NCBI GenBank assembly: GCA_003577145.1
Contig: QEUP01000003.1
Location: 89,832 to 153,831 of the forward strand
DNA: 64,000 nucleotides
Reading direction: 5' to 3'
Source of the DNA: Acidobacteriota bacterium
GTDB lineage: Bacteria; Actinomycetota; Acidimicrobiia; Acidimicrobiales; Microtrichaceae
Position numbers and translations under genes: made by a program. The notes under the pieces are model-generated. The model saw only the letters and a program-made list of their open reading frames with translations, did no database searches and was not told the DNA's origin. Shown here piece after piece: positions 47,320 to 57,652 of this stretch (within the stretch, counting starts at the first letter, position 1; the number at the start of each line of letters is the position of its first letter).

Positions 47320-48383
47320 TAGCCACCCTCAACACCCTTGCGTCGATCGCCTGGGACCCCCAGATCAGGGGAGTCCTCGTGGTGGCCACCGGAGTACTCG
47401 TGCTGGTCGGGTCGGTGTACCTGCTCCTCGGCACCAACACCGGCGCGCGGACGGGCTTCATGATCGCCATGGCGGGCCTGTTCGGTTGGCTGACGATCTT
47501 GGGTTTCATGTGGTGGATCTACGCCAAGGGTCTCTCGGGTGAGCCACCGTCGTGGGAGATCGAGGAGATCAACGTCGATCGGGCCGGACAGCTCCAGACC
47601 GAGGTCGTGGAGACCCTCCCTCCCTACGAAGGTGAGGTGGCCGAGGCGCCGGTCGAGTTGCCGACCGGCGAGGAGGTGTTGCTCGAGGCCCTGGCTGTCG
47701 AGCAGGGCCGTGAGGTCAGCGTGGACGAGCTCGACGATCTGGACTCGGACATCCTCGACGCCCTCTACGAGCTGAAGGGGGAGGACGTATCCATCGAGGA
47801 GCTGACGCTCACCGACGTGGCGACGCTGGAGGCCCAACTCGAGGTCGAGCTGCTCGAGGGCAGCCAGAGCCTCGACCTCGGGGACTGGCACGTCGTGGCC
47901 GAATCCGACCCGGCCCGCGGCGAGGCTGTAGCCGCTGCCGACTCCGAGCTCGCTGCACTCCAGGACACGATCGCCACCGAAACAGGTCTGTCCGAGGAGC
48001 TCGACGAGTTCATCGTGGTGGACGTCTTCATCACCGGCGGCAAGGAGCCACCGGCCAGCGACTCCACCTGGGATCGAGTCGCCAACCGCATCTGGACCAC
48101 GTTGCAGCTCAAGAACCCGCCGCAGTACGCGGTGGTGACGGTGGTCCCGGCCAGCACCATCGAGGTCGCCGCGGGCGAACAGCCCCTGCCACCTGAAGCC
48201 GTCGAAGGATCGCCGACCTACTCGGTCGTGATGCTGCGCAACCTGGGCAACGTGCGCGTGGTCTCGGCGGCATTCACCATCATCTGCGCGATCGTGTTCG
48301 TCGTGTTCATATACCTGCTTCACACTCGGGACAAACGCCAGTGGGCCCAGCGAGAGCAGTACGAGGAGACGGCCAAGGGATGA
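47316..48383 (+). CDS. Unknown three-span membrane protein between the quinol oxidase and complex I genes
   Basis: 355 residues from the GTG overlapping the dihaem cytochrome stop. Two spans at about 19-40 and 46-70, a large acidic soluble domain from 75 to about 310 (for example EVSVDELDDLDSDILDALYE), and a third span near 313-335 followed by a basic tail. No haem, Fe-S or flavin motif is visible. Position and coupling suggest an assembly factor or structural subunit of the oxidase or a bridge to complex I. I do not recognise a family. Confidence 0.7.
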   Translation: MIATLNTLASIAWDPQIRGVLVVATGVLVLVGSVYLLLGTNTGARTGFMIAMAGLFGWLTILGFMWWIYAKGLSGEPPSWEIEEINVDRAGQLQTEVVETLPPYEGEVAEAPVELPTGEEVLLEALAVEQGREVSVDELDDLDSDILDALYELKGEDVSIEELTLTDVATLEAQLEVELLEGSQSLDLGDWHVVAESDPARGEAVAAADSELAALQDTIATETGLSEELDEFIVVDVFITGGKEPPASDSTWDRVANRIWTTLQLKNPPQYAVVTVVPASTIEVAAGEQPLPPEAVEGSPTYSVVMLRNLGNVRVVSAAFTIICAIVFVVFIYLLHTRDKRQWAQREQYEETAKG

Positions 48384-48418
48384 CGGCGGCGCGCCGTCGC
48401 AAGGGGGAGAACTGATTC

Positions 48419-48874
48419 ATGGGCCAGTACCTGCCGATCTTCGCCCTGCTCGTCCTGGCATCCCTCTTCGCGGCAGTCAGCTTCGCCGCATCCCGGCTGC
48501 TCAACCCACCCCACCCCACACCGGCCAAGACAGTGCCATACGAGTGCGGGATCATCGACGCGAAGGAGCCACCAGAGCGGTTCCCGGTGAAGTTCTTCCT
48601 GGTTGCGATGATCTTCATCGTCTTCGACATCGAGATCATCTTCCTCTACCCCTTCGCCGTGGTGTACCGGAGCCTCGGGCTGTTCGGGCTGGTGGCACTG
48701 GCGATCTTCGCCGCGTTGGTCTTCGAGTCATTCGTCTACCTCATCTCCAATGGAGCACTCGACTGGGGCCCGGCGAAGCACCTCCGGCGTCGCAGCCCCA
48801 TGGTCGATTCGCTGCGGACTGCTGATACCACTGTGAAGCGTGTAGGGACCGATGGCAGAGAGGCGGCCGCGTGA
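48419..48874 (+). CDS. nuoA: NADH-quinone oxidoreductase subunit A
   Basis: 151 residues with three membrane spans. The conserved loop [23 protein letters not shown] and [15 protein letters not shown] are diagnostic. The C-terminal 30 residues ([20 protein letters not shown]) extend beyond most NuoA proteins. First gene of the 14-gene complex I run, 35 bases after the unknown membrane protein with a GGGGGAGAA ribosome site. Confidence 0.93.
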   Translation: MGQYLPIFALLVLASLFAAVSFAASRLLNPPHPTPAKTVPYECGIIDAKEPPERFPVKFFLVAMIFIVFDIEIIFLYPFAVVYRSLGLFGLVALAIFAALVFESFVYLISNGALDWGPAKHLRRRSPMVDSLRTADTTVKRVGTDGREAAA

Positions 48875-49452
48875 GCCTCAAGGACATCCGCGCCGAGGGG
48901 CTGGCGGGGCTGCAGCACAACTTCCTCACCGGCAAGCTCGAGGACCTCATCCGCTGGTCCCGTGCACGTAGCTGCTGGCCGGCGACGTTCGGGCTGGCCT
49001 GCTGCGCGCTCGAGATGATGGCAACCGGTGGTAGCCACTACGACCTCGCACGGTACGGCATGGAGGTGTTCCGGGCGTCACCGCGCCAAGCCGATCTGAT
49101 GATCGTGGCCGGTCGTGTATCGCAGAAGATGGCCCCGGTGCTGCGCCACATCTACGACCAGATGATGGAGCCCAAGTGGGTCATCTCCATGGGAGTGTGC
49201 GCCTCGAGCGGAGGGATGTTCAACAACTATGCCATCGTGCAAGGGGTCGACCAGGTGGTGCCCGTCGATGTGTACGCTCCCGGCTGCCCACCGGGTCCCC
49301 AGACGCTGATGCACGCGATCCTCACCTTGCACGGCCTGATCGAGTCCGGCGAACTGCTCCGGCGACGAGAGGCGACAGGTGCGGGTGCCCAGGTTCCTGT
49401 CGCACAGATCGACGGGCAGTCCGCTGCACCGGTGCAGATCGGGAGCAGGTGA
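48871..49452 (+). CDS. nuoB: NADH-quinone oxidoreductase subunit B
   Basis: 193 residues from GTG 48871. The ligands of cluster N2 are Cys44 and Cys45 ([10 protein letters not shown]), Cys110 (MGVCASSGG) and Cys139 (YAPGCPPGP). N2 is the last cluster before quinone. The N-terminus [20 protein letters not shown] contacts NuoD and the membrane. Both ends overlap neighbours by 4 bases. Confidence 0.95.
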   Translation: MSLKDIRAEGLAGLQHNFLTGKLEDLIRWSRARSCWPATFGLACCALEMMATGGSHYDLARYGMEVFRASPRQADLMIVAGRVSQKMAPVLRHIYDQMMEPKWVISMGVCASSGGMFNNYAIVQGVDQVVPVDVYAPGCPPGPQTLMHAILTLHGLIESGELLRRREATGAGAQVPVAQIDGQSAAPVQIGSR

Positions 49453-50012
49453 GCTCTTTGGATTCATCACCAGGGCCCGACGTCGGCGAGGTTGCTCGTG
49501 AAGGCGGTCACGAAACGGCACCGGGAGCCGCTGTGCTGCTCGACCAGGCGCTCCCGGTGAGCGAGGCGAGGGGGCAGCTGGTCCTGCATCCGGCGCGCGA
49601 TCAGGTCATCGACGTCGTCTCCCAGCTACGTCATGAGGGCTTCGTGATGTGCGCGGATGTCTGTGGGGTCGATTACCTCGACTACACCGGAGAGCGAGTT
49701 CTGCCCGACGGGGTTTCAGCCGAGAGGTTCGAGGTCGTCTACGGCCTCATCGACCATGCGAACAGGCGGCGGGTCAGGCTTCGTGTCCAGGTGCCCGAAG
49801 ATGACGCCACGGTGCCCTCGATCTTCTTGATCCACCCCGGAACGTCCGCGCTGGAGCGAGAGGTGTACGACATGTTCGGGGTGGTCTTCGAAGGCCATCC
49901 GGATCTCACCCGCATCCTCATGCCCGACGACTGGGACGGTCACCCGCTCCGCAAGGACTTCTCGGTGGGTCGGATCCCAGTCCAGTTCAAGCAGGACACC
50001 TCGGCTCGGTGA
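49449..50012 (+). CDS. nuoC: NADH-quinone oxidoreductase subunit C
   Basis: 187 residues from GTG 49449, the GTGA overlap with nuoB. The family core starts near [21 protein letters not shown] and ends with the signature [35 protein letters not shown]. The N-terminal 35 residues are an unconserved extension. NuoC packs with NuoD in the connecting arm of complex I. Confidence 0.92.
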   Translation: MSSLDSSPGPDVGEVAREGGHETAPGAAVLLDQALPVSEARGQLVLHPARDQVIDVVSQLRHEGFVMCADVCGVDYLDYTGERVLPDGVSAERFEVVYGLIDHANRRRVRLRVQVPEDDATVPSIFLIHPGTSALEREVYDMFGVVFEGHPDLTRILMPDDWDGHPLRKDFSVGRIPVQFKQDTSAR

Positions 50013-51307
50013 CGGAGGTGGACCGGGTGGCAGTCGCCGAGCCAGAGGCCATGCAGCAGGCACTGGATCGCCTGACGAGCGGTGAAGCCGTCCTGTCGCT
50101 GTCAGAGACCGAGGCCGAGGCGGCTGAGGGCTTCGACGAAGCGGGCGAGACCATGATCATGAACATGGGTCCTCAGCACCCCTCCACCCACGGTGTGCTC
50201 AGGCTCGTCCTCGAGTTGCGAGGCGAGACCGTGCTTCGCACCAAGCCGGTGATCGGCTACCTGCACACAGGGATGGAGAAGACGGGCGAGCAGCTCACAT
50301 ATCTCCAGGGCCCCACCAACGTCACGCGGATGGACTATGCCTCACCGCTGTTCAACGAGCTCGTCTTCTCGCTGGCGACCGAGATGCTGTTGGGGATAGA
50401 GGTGCCCGAACGGGCCACCTGGATCCGCATGCTGATGTGCGAGGTGAACCGCATTGCCTCGCACCTGCTGTTCATGGCCACCAACGGCATGGACCTCGGT
50501 GCCGTGTCGATGATGCTCTACGGTTGGCGCGAACGAGAAGAGACCCTTCGCTTCCTGGAGAAGGTCACCGGGCTGCGGATGAACCACAACTACATCCGCC
50601 CGGGTGGGGTGGCAGCCGACCTCCCCGATGGCTGGCGCGACGACCTTCTGCGGCTTCTCGAGCTCATACCCCCCCGCCTCGAGGAGTACGACGTCTTGAT
50701 GACAGGTCAGCCGATCTGGCGCGAGCGCCTCCAGGGGGTGGGTGTCATCAGTGCAGAGGAGGCTCTCGCTCTGGGCACGACAGGCCCCATCCTGCGTTCC
50801 ACCGGCTATGCCTGGGACCTCCGGCGCGACCTCCCGTACCTGGCCTACGACGAGCTGGAGTTCGATGTCGTGGTAGGTACCTACGGCGACTGCTTCGACC
50901 GCTACGCCATCCGGCTCAACGAGATTCGCGAGTCGATTCGCATGCTCGTGCAGTTGGCCGATCGCATGCCGGGAGGGGACTACCGGATACAGGACAAGAA
51001 GGTGACCCCGCCCCCACGTGGCCGCATCGACGAGTCGATGGAGGCGCTGATTCATCACTTCAAGATCTTCACCGAGGGCTTCAAGGTACCCGAGGGGGAG
51101 GTCTACGCGGCTGTCGAGTCCCCGCGTGGCGAGCTGGGCTGCTACATCGTGTCAGACGGCTCGGCGACCCCTTACCGCATGCACATCCGCGCCCCGAGCT
51201 TCGTCAACCTGCAGACCCTCCCGTACCTGATGCAGGACAGCCTCATCGCCGACGCGGTCGCCATCATCTCCTCGGTCGACCCGATCATGGGCGAGGTCGA
51301 CCGCTGA
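50009..51307 (+). CDS. nuoD: NADH-quinone oxidoreductase subunit D
   Basis: 432 residues from GTG 50009 overlapping nuoC. NMGPQHPSTHGVLRLVLELR, IGYLHTGMEKTGEQ, the quinone-site histidine and DYASPLFNE, and VESPRGELGCYIVSDG are all conserved. The first 45 residues (to GETMIMNMGP) are extra. NuoD with NuoB forms the quinone-binding site. The nuoE ATG overlaps its stop by one base. Confidence 0.94.
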   Translation: MTEVDRVAVAEPEAMQQALDRLTSGEAVLSLSETEAEAAEGFDEAGETMIMNMGPQHPSTHGVLRLVLELRGETVLRTKPVIGYLHTGMEKTGEQLTYLQGPTNVTRMDYASPLFNELVFSLATEMLLGIEVPERATWIRMLMCEVNRIASHLLFMATNGMDLGAVSMMLYGWREREETLRFLEKVTGLRMNHNYIRPGGVAADLPDGWRDDLLRLLELIPPRLEEYDVLMTGQPIWRERLQGVGVISAEEALALGTTGPILRSTGYAWDLRRDLPYLAYDELEFDVVVGTYGDCFDRYAIRLNEIRESIRMLVQLADRMPGGDYRIQDKKVTPPPRGRIDESMEALIHHFKIFTEGFKVPEGEVYAAVESPRGELGCYIVSDGSATPYRMHIRAPSFVNLQTLPYLMQDSLIADAVAIISSVDPIMGEVDR

Positions 51308-51945
51308 TGCCGCGGCTGACACCTGAGAACGTCAGGCGGGCGAAGGAGATCATCTCCCGCTACCCACGACCTCGGTCGGCACTCATCCCGCTGTTGCATC
51401 TCGCCCAGGAACAGGACGGGTGGCTGACCGAGGACGCCATGGAGGACGTCGCCGAGCTGGTCGGGGTGACGCCCGCCCAGGTCATCGGGACCGCCAGCTT
51501 CTACGAGATGTTCAAGATGGAGCCGGTCGGCAGGTATGTGATCAACGTATGCACCAACATCTCGTGCCTTCTTCTGGGCGGCGAGACCCTGTTGCAACAC
51601 GCCGAGGCAACCTTGGGGATAAAGCCGGGGAGCACGACAGAGGACGGGCTGTTCACACTCGAAGACGTCGAATGCGTCGCGGCATGCACCGAAGCCCCCT
51701 GCCTTCAGGTCAACTACCGGTACTTCTACCGGGTCACCAACGACGACTTCGACCGGATCCTGGCCGACTTGCGCGACGGCGACCTCAGTCGTGACATCCC
51801 CGAGCACGGAATCCTCTCCCGGGTCCCTCAGCGAATACCGACGGGGAAGGTGGCCAACATCACACCCCCGGAGGATCAGCGCGTACCGGTCTGGATCGAG
51901 CGCGCCGCGCCGGACAAAGCAGCAGCCGGAGGGGACGAGGCATGA
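51307..51945 (+). CDS. nuoE: NADH-quinone oxidoreductase subunit E
   Basis: 212 residues. Thioredoxin-like [2Fe-2S] cluster N1a ligands are seen as C-x4-C (CTNISC) and C-x3-C (CVAAC), followed by EAPCLQVNYRYFY. The N-terminal helical part RAKEIISRYPRPRSALIPLL is typical. The 60-residue C-terminal tail (RIPTGKVANITPPEDQ) is long. Works with NuoF to accept electrons from NADH. Confidence 0.93.
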   Translation: MPRLTPENVRRAKEIISRYPRPRSALIPLLHLAQEQDGWLTEDAMEDVAELVGVTPAQVIGTASFYEMFKMEPVGRYVINVCTNISCLLLGGETLLQHAEATLGIKPGSTTEDGLFTLEDVECVAACTEAPCLQVNYRYFYRVTNDDFDRILADLRDGDLSRDIPEHGILSRVPQRIPTGKVANITPPEDQRVPVWIERAAPDKAAAGGDEA

Positions 51946-53285
51946 GCGGAGGGCCCCGCATCGTCAGCGCGCGTTGGGAGATCGACGACGCGTGGAAGCT
52001 CTCTCGCTACCTCGAGACAGGTGGGTACGCCGGATTGCGCAGCGCCCTCGACATGACCCCCCATGAGGTGCATGAAGAGGTCCGCAGCGCGACCCTGCTC
52101 GGGCGGGGGGGCGCAGGGTTCCCCGCAGGGGTCAAATGGGGCTTCTGCCCGCCAGACGTGTGGCCCAGGTACCTCGTGGTGAACGGTGACGAGAGCGAGC
52201 CCGGCACCTACAAGGACCGGATCCTCATGGAACGCGATCCCCATCAGCTCATCGAAGGCGCGCTCATCTGTGCCTATGCGACGGGTATCGCTCAGGTGTT
52301 CCTCTACGTCCGCGGAGAGATGGCTCTTGCCCAGGAGCGCGTCGCTTCTGCCCTCAACGAGGCATACGAGGCCGGCTACATCGGACGGCGGATCCTCGGT
52401 ACCGACTTCTCCGTCGACGTGGTGATGCACTGGGGAGCCGGTGCCTACATAGTCGGCGAGGAGACGGCGCTGATCGAGAGCCTCGAGGGCGACCGCGGCA
52501 TGCCTCGCCTCAAGCCGCCGTTCTTCCCGGCGGCCAAGGGCTTGTACATGAAGCCCACGATCGTCAACAACGTGGAGACCCTGTCGAACCTCCCGTGGAT
52601 TCTCGAACACGGCAGCGAGGCGTACACCACGATCGGCAGCGAGTCATCCCCGGGGACGCGGCTGTTCGCCATATCGGGCCATGTGGAGCGACCCGGGGTT
52701 CACGAGGTGCCTCAGGGCGTCACCACCTTCCGGGACCTCATCTACGGCGATGAGTACTGCGGGGGGATCCGCAAGGGCCACGAGTTGAAGATGTTCATCC
52801 CCGGAGGGGGGTCTGCCCCCTGGTTCTTCCCCGAGCACCTCGACCTGCCACTCGAGGGCAAGGTCGTGGGTGGTGCGGGGTCGATGCTGGGTTCAGGTGC
52901 GATCGTCGTGATGGACGAGACCACCGATGCCGTCAGCGCCTGTTGGCGGCTGATGCGCTTCTTCTCCCGGGAGTCCTGCGGCGAGTGCACACCTTGCCGC
53001 GAAGGGACGAACTGGCTGGAGACGATCCTCAGGCGCATCCTCGACGGCCAGGGGCGACCCGACGACATCGACCTGCTGCTCGACATCGGGGACAACATCA
53101 GCCCCGGTCCTTACCCCGGTCCCGGTTGGGGGGCCGAGAACCCCGAGCCCGTGCCGTTCCCACCGCAGCAGACCACCATCTGTCCGCTCGGGCCGTCGGC
53201 GGTGGCCCCGCTGACCTCGGCGATACGCCGTTTCAGGGACGAGTTCGAGGCGAAGATCGCACAAGGGGCGGCGGTCAGTGTCTGA
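51942..53285 (+). CDS. nuoF: NADH-quinone oxidoreductase subunit F
   Basis: 447 residues. NADH/FMN site LLGRGGAGFPAGVKWGF and NGDESEPGTYKDR; cluster N3 ligands in ESCGECTPCREG with the fourth Cys in TTICPLGP; MHWGAGAYIVGEETALIES binds FMN. NADH is oxidised here. Start and stop overlap nuoE and nuoG. Confidence 0.95.
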   Translation: MSGGPRIVSARWEIDDAWKLSRYLETGGYAGLRSALDMTPHEVHEEVRSATLLGRGGAGFPAGVKWGFCPPDVWPRYLVVNGDESEPGTYKDRILMERDPHQLIEGALICAYATGIAQVFLYVRGEMALAQERVASALNEAYEAGYIGRRILGTDFSVDVVMHWGAGAYIVGEETALIESLEGDRGMPRLKPPFFPAAKGLYMKPTIVNNVETLSNLPWILEHGSEAYTTIGSESSPGTRLFAISGHVERPGVHEVPQGVTTFRDLIYGDEYCGGIRKGHELKMFIPGGGSAPWFFPEHLDLPLEGKVVGGAGSMLGSGAIVVMDETTDAVSACWRLMRFFSRESCGECTPCREGTNWLETILRRILDGQGRPDDIDLLLDIGDNISPGPYPGPGWGAENPEPVPFPPQQTTICPLGPSAVAPLTSAIRRFRDEFEAKIAQGAAVSV

Positions 53286-55851
53286 GGCTCCTGCGGACAT
53301 CGAGATCACCGATCCCGTCACCATCACCCTCGACGGCCGGCAGGTCGTGGTGCAGAGGGGTGCGCTGCTGATCGACGCCTGCGAGCGAAACGGTGTGTAC
53401 ATCCCGCGGTTCTGCTACCACCCACGCATGCGCCCGGTGGGCATGTGCCGCATGTGCCTCGTGGAGGTCGATACCGGCAGGGGAGCGTCGCTCCAGCCCT
53501 CGTGCATGCTCCAGTGTTCATCCGACATGGTCGTCGACACGCAGTCCGACAAGACCCGCAAGGCTCAAGAGGGAGTACTCGAGTTCCTGCTCCTCAATCA
53601 CCCACTCGACTGTCCGGTATGCGACAGAGGCGGCGAATGCCCGCTCCAGGATCAGACTGTCGGCTACGGCCCGGGTGAAACCCGCTTCGTGGATGAGAAG
53701 CGACACTACGAGAAGCCGATAGCCATCTCCCGGACCGTCTTGCTCGATCGCGAGCGATGCATCCTCTGCGACCGCTGCACCCGTTTCGCCAAGGAGGTGG
53801 CCGGTGATCCGCTGATCGACTTCCAGGATCGTGGGAGCCGGACTCAGGTCAACACCTTCCCCAATCAGCCCTTTGCCTCCTACTTCAGCGGCAACACCGT
53901 CCAGATCTGCCCGGTAGGGGCCCTCACGGCGGAGCCCTACCGCTTCAAGGCCCGCCCGTGGGACCTCGAGATCGTCGAGTCGTCCTGCACCACCTGCTCG
54001 GTCGGTTGTCGCGTGACCATCCAGTCCTCACGCAACCAGGTCCTGCGCTGTCTCGGGGTGGACAGCGATCCGGTCAATTGGGGTTGGCTCTGCGACAAGG
54101 GCAGGTACGGTGTCGAGGCTCTCAACGCCGAGGGTCGGCTCGGTGTCCCTCTCGGGCGTGGGAGGTCGGTGAAGACCGACGACGAGACCGCGTTGGAGGA
54201 GGTGAGTTGGGCCGGCGCTCTGCGGACGGCTGCCGACGCCATCACAAGCGCCCTGGACAGGCGTGGACCCGAGGGGGTTGCGGTGATCGGAGGAGCGCGC
54301 CTCACCAACGAAGCCCAATACGCCTGGGTGAAGCTCCTCAAAGGCGTGATCGGCACCGACAACCTCGATGCACAGTTGGGCGACGGGATCCCTGCCGAGA
54401 TCGTGCTGGGTCTGCCGCTTGCCACCATCGACGACGCCTGCCGCCCCGGCTCGACGACCGTTGTGGTGAGCGGCGATCCGAAAGAGGAGCTACCGATCCT
54501 GTACCTCCGGCTGAGGCACGCGGCGGTGCAAGACGGCGTCAACCTGATCGAGATAGGGCCGAAGGCCGGCGGGCTGACGCCGTACGCCACAGTTGCGATG
54601 CACCCCCTGCCCGGTGAGCTCGCTGATCTGGTACGAGCGGTCGTGGGCGGGGGCGCCGGCGGCGCGGTTGCGGGCGTCGACCCGGCGAGCATCGAGAGGG
54701 CTCGCTCGCTGTTGGCCGACACCGACGGGGAAATGACCCTGGTGGTCGGGCGACGCTCCCTTTCGGAAGACACGGGCTTCACGGCCGATGCGGTCTCCGT
54801 GCTCGTCAGCGCGTACGACAAGGTGAGGATCCTTCCGGCACTGCGTCGAGCAAACGTGCTTGGTGCGCTCACCATGGGAATGGCTCCAGGTGTGCTACCC
54901 GGCCGTGTTGCGCTTGCCGCTGCGCCTGACGCCTACTCGACACGCTGGCCGGCGCTCCCCGCCGGCAGGGGTCTGGACACCACAGGGATCCTCACCGCCG
55001 CGGCCGAGGGTCGCATCGACACGTTGATACTTCTCGGGGCTGACCCGCTGACTGATTTCCCCGACCGGGATCTGGCCGAGCGTGCGCTGGCCGGCGCGCG
55101 CAATGTGATCGCGGTGGACCAGTTCGTCAACGATTCCGTGCGATTGGCCGAGGTGGTGCTGCCCGCAGCCGGGTTCGCCGAGTGCGCGGGGACCACCACC
55201 AACATCGAAGGCCGGATCCTGAAGCTGGAGCAGAGCACGACCCCACCGGGCACCGCCCGGCCCGACTGGATGATCGCCGCGGAGCTCGCCGCAGAACTCG
55301 GGTCCGACCTGGGGCTCGACTCGGTTGAGCAGATCTGGAAGGAGATCGCCGAGTTGAGCCCGTCCCACGTCGATCTCACCTGGGAGATGCTCAGCGATCC
55401 CCAGAACCGCGACGGGCTGGTGGCCCGTGGTGACCCGTTACCCGGCTCGGTGCGGTTCGAGGCGCCCGAGCCGACCGCGCATCGGGCGCTTGACTCCTAC
55501 TCCCTGCGCCTCGTCGCGACGCGCAAGCTCTACGACGAAGGGACGATGGTCGGCCGCTGCCGGTCGTGTGCAGGGCTGGCTGAGGAGACGGCGCTGGCGA
55601 TGAACCCGCACGACTTCGAGCGCCTTGGTGTCGAGGACGGAGGCCGAGTGACGGTCAGCTCCAAGCGAGGTTCAACCGTCATCGAGGCGCGCGGTGAAGC
55701 CGGCGTACCACGCAACTCGGTCGCACTCGTCGTGAACGCGCCGAACTTCGACGTGGGGACGTTGATCGACGCGAACGACGCGGTGAACGAGGTACGGGTC
55801 GAGGCGTTGCAGTCGGTCGCCGGCGAAACCGGTTCGGAAGGGGGGTCATGA
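53278..55851 (+). CDS. nuoG: NADH-quinone oxidoreductase subunit G
   Basis: 857 residues from GTG 53278. [2Fe-2S] N1b: CYHPRMRPVGMCRMCLVEV; His-ligated N5: HPLDCPVCDRGGECPLQD; N4: CILCDRCTRF with later CPVGAL. A further set CTTCSVGC plus Cys in WGWLCDKGR matches the extra N7 cluster. The rest is the molybdopterin-oxidoreductase-like domain, which lacks metal in complex I. It carries electrons down the arm. Confidence 0.95.
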   Translation: MSEAPADIEITDPVTITLDGRQVVVQRGALLIDACERNGVYIPRFCYHPRMRPVGMCRMCLVEVDTGRGASLQPSCMLQCSSDMVVDTQSDKTRKAQEGVLEFLLLNHPLDCPVCDRGGECPLQDQTVGYGPGETRFVDEKRHYEKPIAISRTVLLDRERCILCDRCTRFAKEVAGDPLIDFQDRGSRTQVNTFPNQPFASYFSGNTVQICPVGALTAEPYRFKARPWDLEIVESSCTTCSVGCRVTIQSSRNQVLRCLGVDSDPVNWGWLCDKGRYGVEALNAEGRLGVPLGRGRSVKTDDETALEEVSWAGALRTAADAITSALDRRGPEGVAVIGGARLTNEAQYAWVKLLKGVIGTDNLDAQLGDGIPAEIVLGLPLATIDDACRPGSTTVVVSGDPKEELPILYLRLRHAAVQDGVNLIEIGPKAGGLTPYATVAMHPLPGELADLVRAVVGGGAGGAVAGVDPASIERARSLLADTDGEMTLVVGRRSLSEDTGFTADAVSVLVSAYDKVRILPALRRANVLGALTMGMAPGVLPGRVALAAAPDAYSTRWPALPAGRGLDTTGILTAAAEGRIDTLILLGADPLTDFPDRDLAERALAGARNVIAVDQFVNDSVRLAEVVLPAAGFAECAGTTTNIEGRILKLEQSTTPPGTARPDWMIAAELAAELGSDLGLDSVEQIWKEIAELSPSHVDLTWEMLSDPQNRDGLVARGDPLPGSVRFEAPEPTAHRALDSYSLRLVATRKLYDEGTMVGRCRSCAGLAEETALAMNPHDFERLGVEDGGRVTVSSKRGSTVIEARGEAGVPRNSVALVVNAPNFDVGTLIDANDAVNEVRVEALQSVAGETGSEGGS

Positions 55852-57050
55852 CGCCCCTCGTCGATCCTCTGCTGTCCGGTCCGATCGGCCTCCAGGAGAT
55901 CCTCGTCGTCGTCTTCAAGGTTGTCGTGGCGTTCGCGTTCTTGATGGTCGCGGTGATGTTCATGGTCTGGTTCGAACGCAAGCTGATCGGTGACATGCAG
56001 AACCGCATCGGGCCGAACCGGGCCGGACCGTGGGGCATTCTGCAGACACTGGCCGACGGCGTGAAGCTGTTCTTCAAGGAGGACCTGCTGCCGGACAACG
56101 CCGACCGGTTTGTCTTCAAGCTGGCTCCCTACCTGGCGTTGATTCCCGCCTTCTTGATCTTCACGGTGGTGCCCGTCGGAGGGAACTACAGCACCGGTGA
56201 CGGGACGGTCTCGCTGTTCGGCGAAGAGACCTTGCTCCAAGTGGCCGACCCGCCGGTTGGTGTGCTGTTCGTACTCGCAATGTCGTCTGTCGCGGTGTAC
56301 GGGGTGATGTTGGCCGGTTGGTCTTCGGGGTCGAAGTACCCGTTGCTGGGTTCGGTGCGAGCCACGGCTCAGATGATCTCCTACGAGGCAGCCCTGAGCC
56401 TGTCGGTGCTGTCGGTCATCTTGCTGAGCGGCACGCTCAGCACCAGCGGCATCGTTGCCGAACAGTCGCAATGGAACTGGAACCTCTGGCTGACCGGATT
56501 CATCCCGTTCGCCATCTTCTTGATATCGGGGACTGCCGAGCTGAACCGACCGCCCTTCGATCTGGTCGAGGCCGAACAGGAACTCGTCGGCGGGTTCCAC
56601 ACCGAGTACAGCGCGGTCCGGTTTGCCCTGTTCTTCCTCGCAGAGTTCATGAACACCGTGACGATGTCGGCGATCATCGTCACGCTGTTCCTGGGTGGCC
56701 CGAACGGTCCGATGTTCGGTCCGGAGTGGCTGCAGTCGTGGGTCCTCCCGAGCCTGTGGTTCTTCCTGAAGCTGTTCGTCTTCTTGTTCGTGTTCGTCTG
56801 GTTCAGGGCGACCCTTCCGCGGTTCCGCTACGACCAGCTGATGGACATGGGCTGGAAGCTGCTCATCCCCGCCGCCCTCGGCTGGTTCCTGATCCTCGCG
56901 GGGATCCAGGTCGCGTCGGACAACGACGACATCAACCTCGCTCTCGTCGTGATCGTGGGAGTCGCCATCTTCTTTGCCGGGATGGGCTTGTTGATGCTTG
57001 CGATGAGGAGTAGCCGCCGGCAGCGTCAGCTCAGCGGGGTGACCGACTGA
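55848..57050 (+). CDS. nuoH: NADH-quinone oxidoreductase subunit H
   Basis: 400 residues, about eight membrane spans. WFERKLIGDMQNRIGPNRAG and LADGVKLFFKEDLLP are diagnostic, as are AELNRPPFDLVEAEQELVGG and WFRATLPRFRYDQLMDMGWK. It forms the quinone-entry chamber with NuoB and NuoD. Overlaps nuoG by 4 bases and nuoI by one base. Confidence 0.95.
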   Translation: MTPLVDPLLSGPIGLQEILVVVFKVVVAFAFLMVAVMFMVWFERKLIGDMQNRIGPNRAGPWGILQTLADGVKLFFKEDLLPDNADRFVFKLAPYLALIPAFLIFTVVPVGGNYSTGDGTVSLFGEETLLQVADPPVGVLFVLAMSSVAVYGVMLAGWSSGSKYPLLGSVRATAQMISYEAALSLSVLSVILLSGTLSTSGIVAEQSQWNWNLWLTGFIPFAIFLISGTAELNRPPFDLVEAEQELVGGFHTEYSAVRFALFFLAEFMNTVTMSAIIVTLFLGGPNGPMFGPEWLQSWVLPSLWFFLKLFVFLFVFVWFRATLPRFRYDQLMDMGWKLLIPAALGWFLILAGIQVASDNDDINLALVVIVGVAIFFAGMGLLMLAMRSSRRQRQLSGVTD

Positions 57051-57652
57051 TGGGTTATCTCGACGGGTTCCGGGTGACGTTCAAGAAGCTCTTCGAGCAG
57101 CGTGTCACACAGCAGTACCCCGCGGAGAAGCAGGAGAAGCCGGTGCGTCTCCACGGGCGGCACGTCCTCAACCGCTACGAGGACGGCATGGAGAAGTGCA
57201 TCGGTTGCGAGTTGTGCGCTGGAGTGTGCCCTGCCAAGTGCATCTACGTGCGAGGAAAGGACAACCCGGTCGACGACCCTGTTTCACCCGGCGAGCGCTA
57301 CGGGTTCGTCTACGAGATCAACTACTTGCGCTGCATCCACTGTGACCTGTGCGTCGAGGCATGCCCCACCGAGGCGATAACCGAGTCCAAGCTCTTCGAG
57401 TTCTCCTTCACCAACCGCTACGACGCCATCTACACCCGAGACGAGCTCTTGGTCGATGGAGATGGGCGGCCTCGACAACTTCCATGGGAGGACTGGCGGG
57501 AGGGTGAGGACGAGTGGACATCCGGGTGGATGCGCGCGACCTCGCCGTCAGGCGACGTCGCCTTCGAGAACACCGTGGCGTGGTCCGGTGAGCTCGGCCA
57601 CGGGATCCGTCCCCCGGAGCAGGGTCAACGTGCAGATGGGGGTGGAGAGTGA
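57050..57652 (+). CDS. nuoI: NADH-quinone oxidoreductase subunit I
   Basis: 200 residues. Two [4Fe-4S] clusters (N6a, N6b): CIGCELCAGVCPAKC and CIHCDLCVEACPTEA. RLHGRHVLNRYEDGMEKC precedes the first. The acidic C-terminal 50 residues are longer than the core family. Start is the ATG overlapping the nuoH stop. Confidence 0.95.
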   Translation: MGYLDGFRVTFKKLFEQRVTQQYPAEKQEKPVRLHGRHVLNRYEDGMEKCIGCELCAGVCPAKCIYVRGKDNPVDDPVSPGERYGFVYEINYLRCIHCDLCVEACPTEAITESKLFEFSFTNRYDAIYTRDELLVDGDGRPRQLPWEDWREGEDEWTSGWMRATSPSGDVAFENTVAWSGELGHGIRPPEQGQRADGGGE

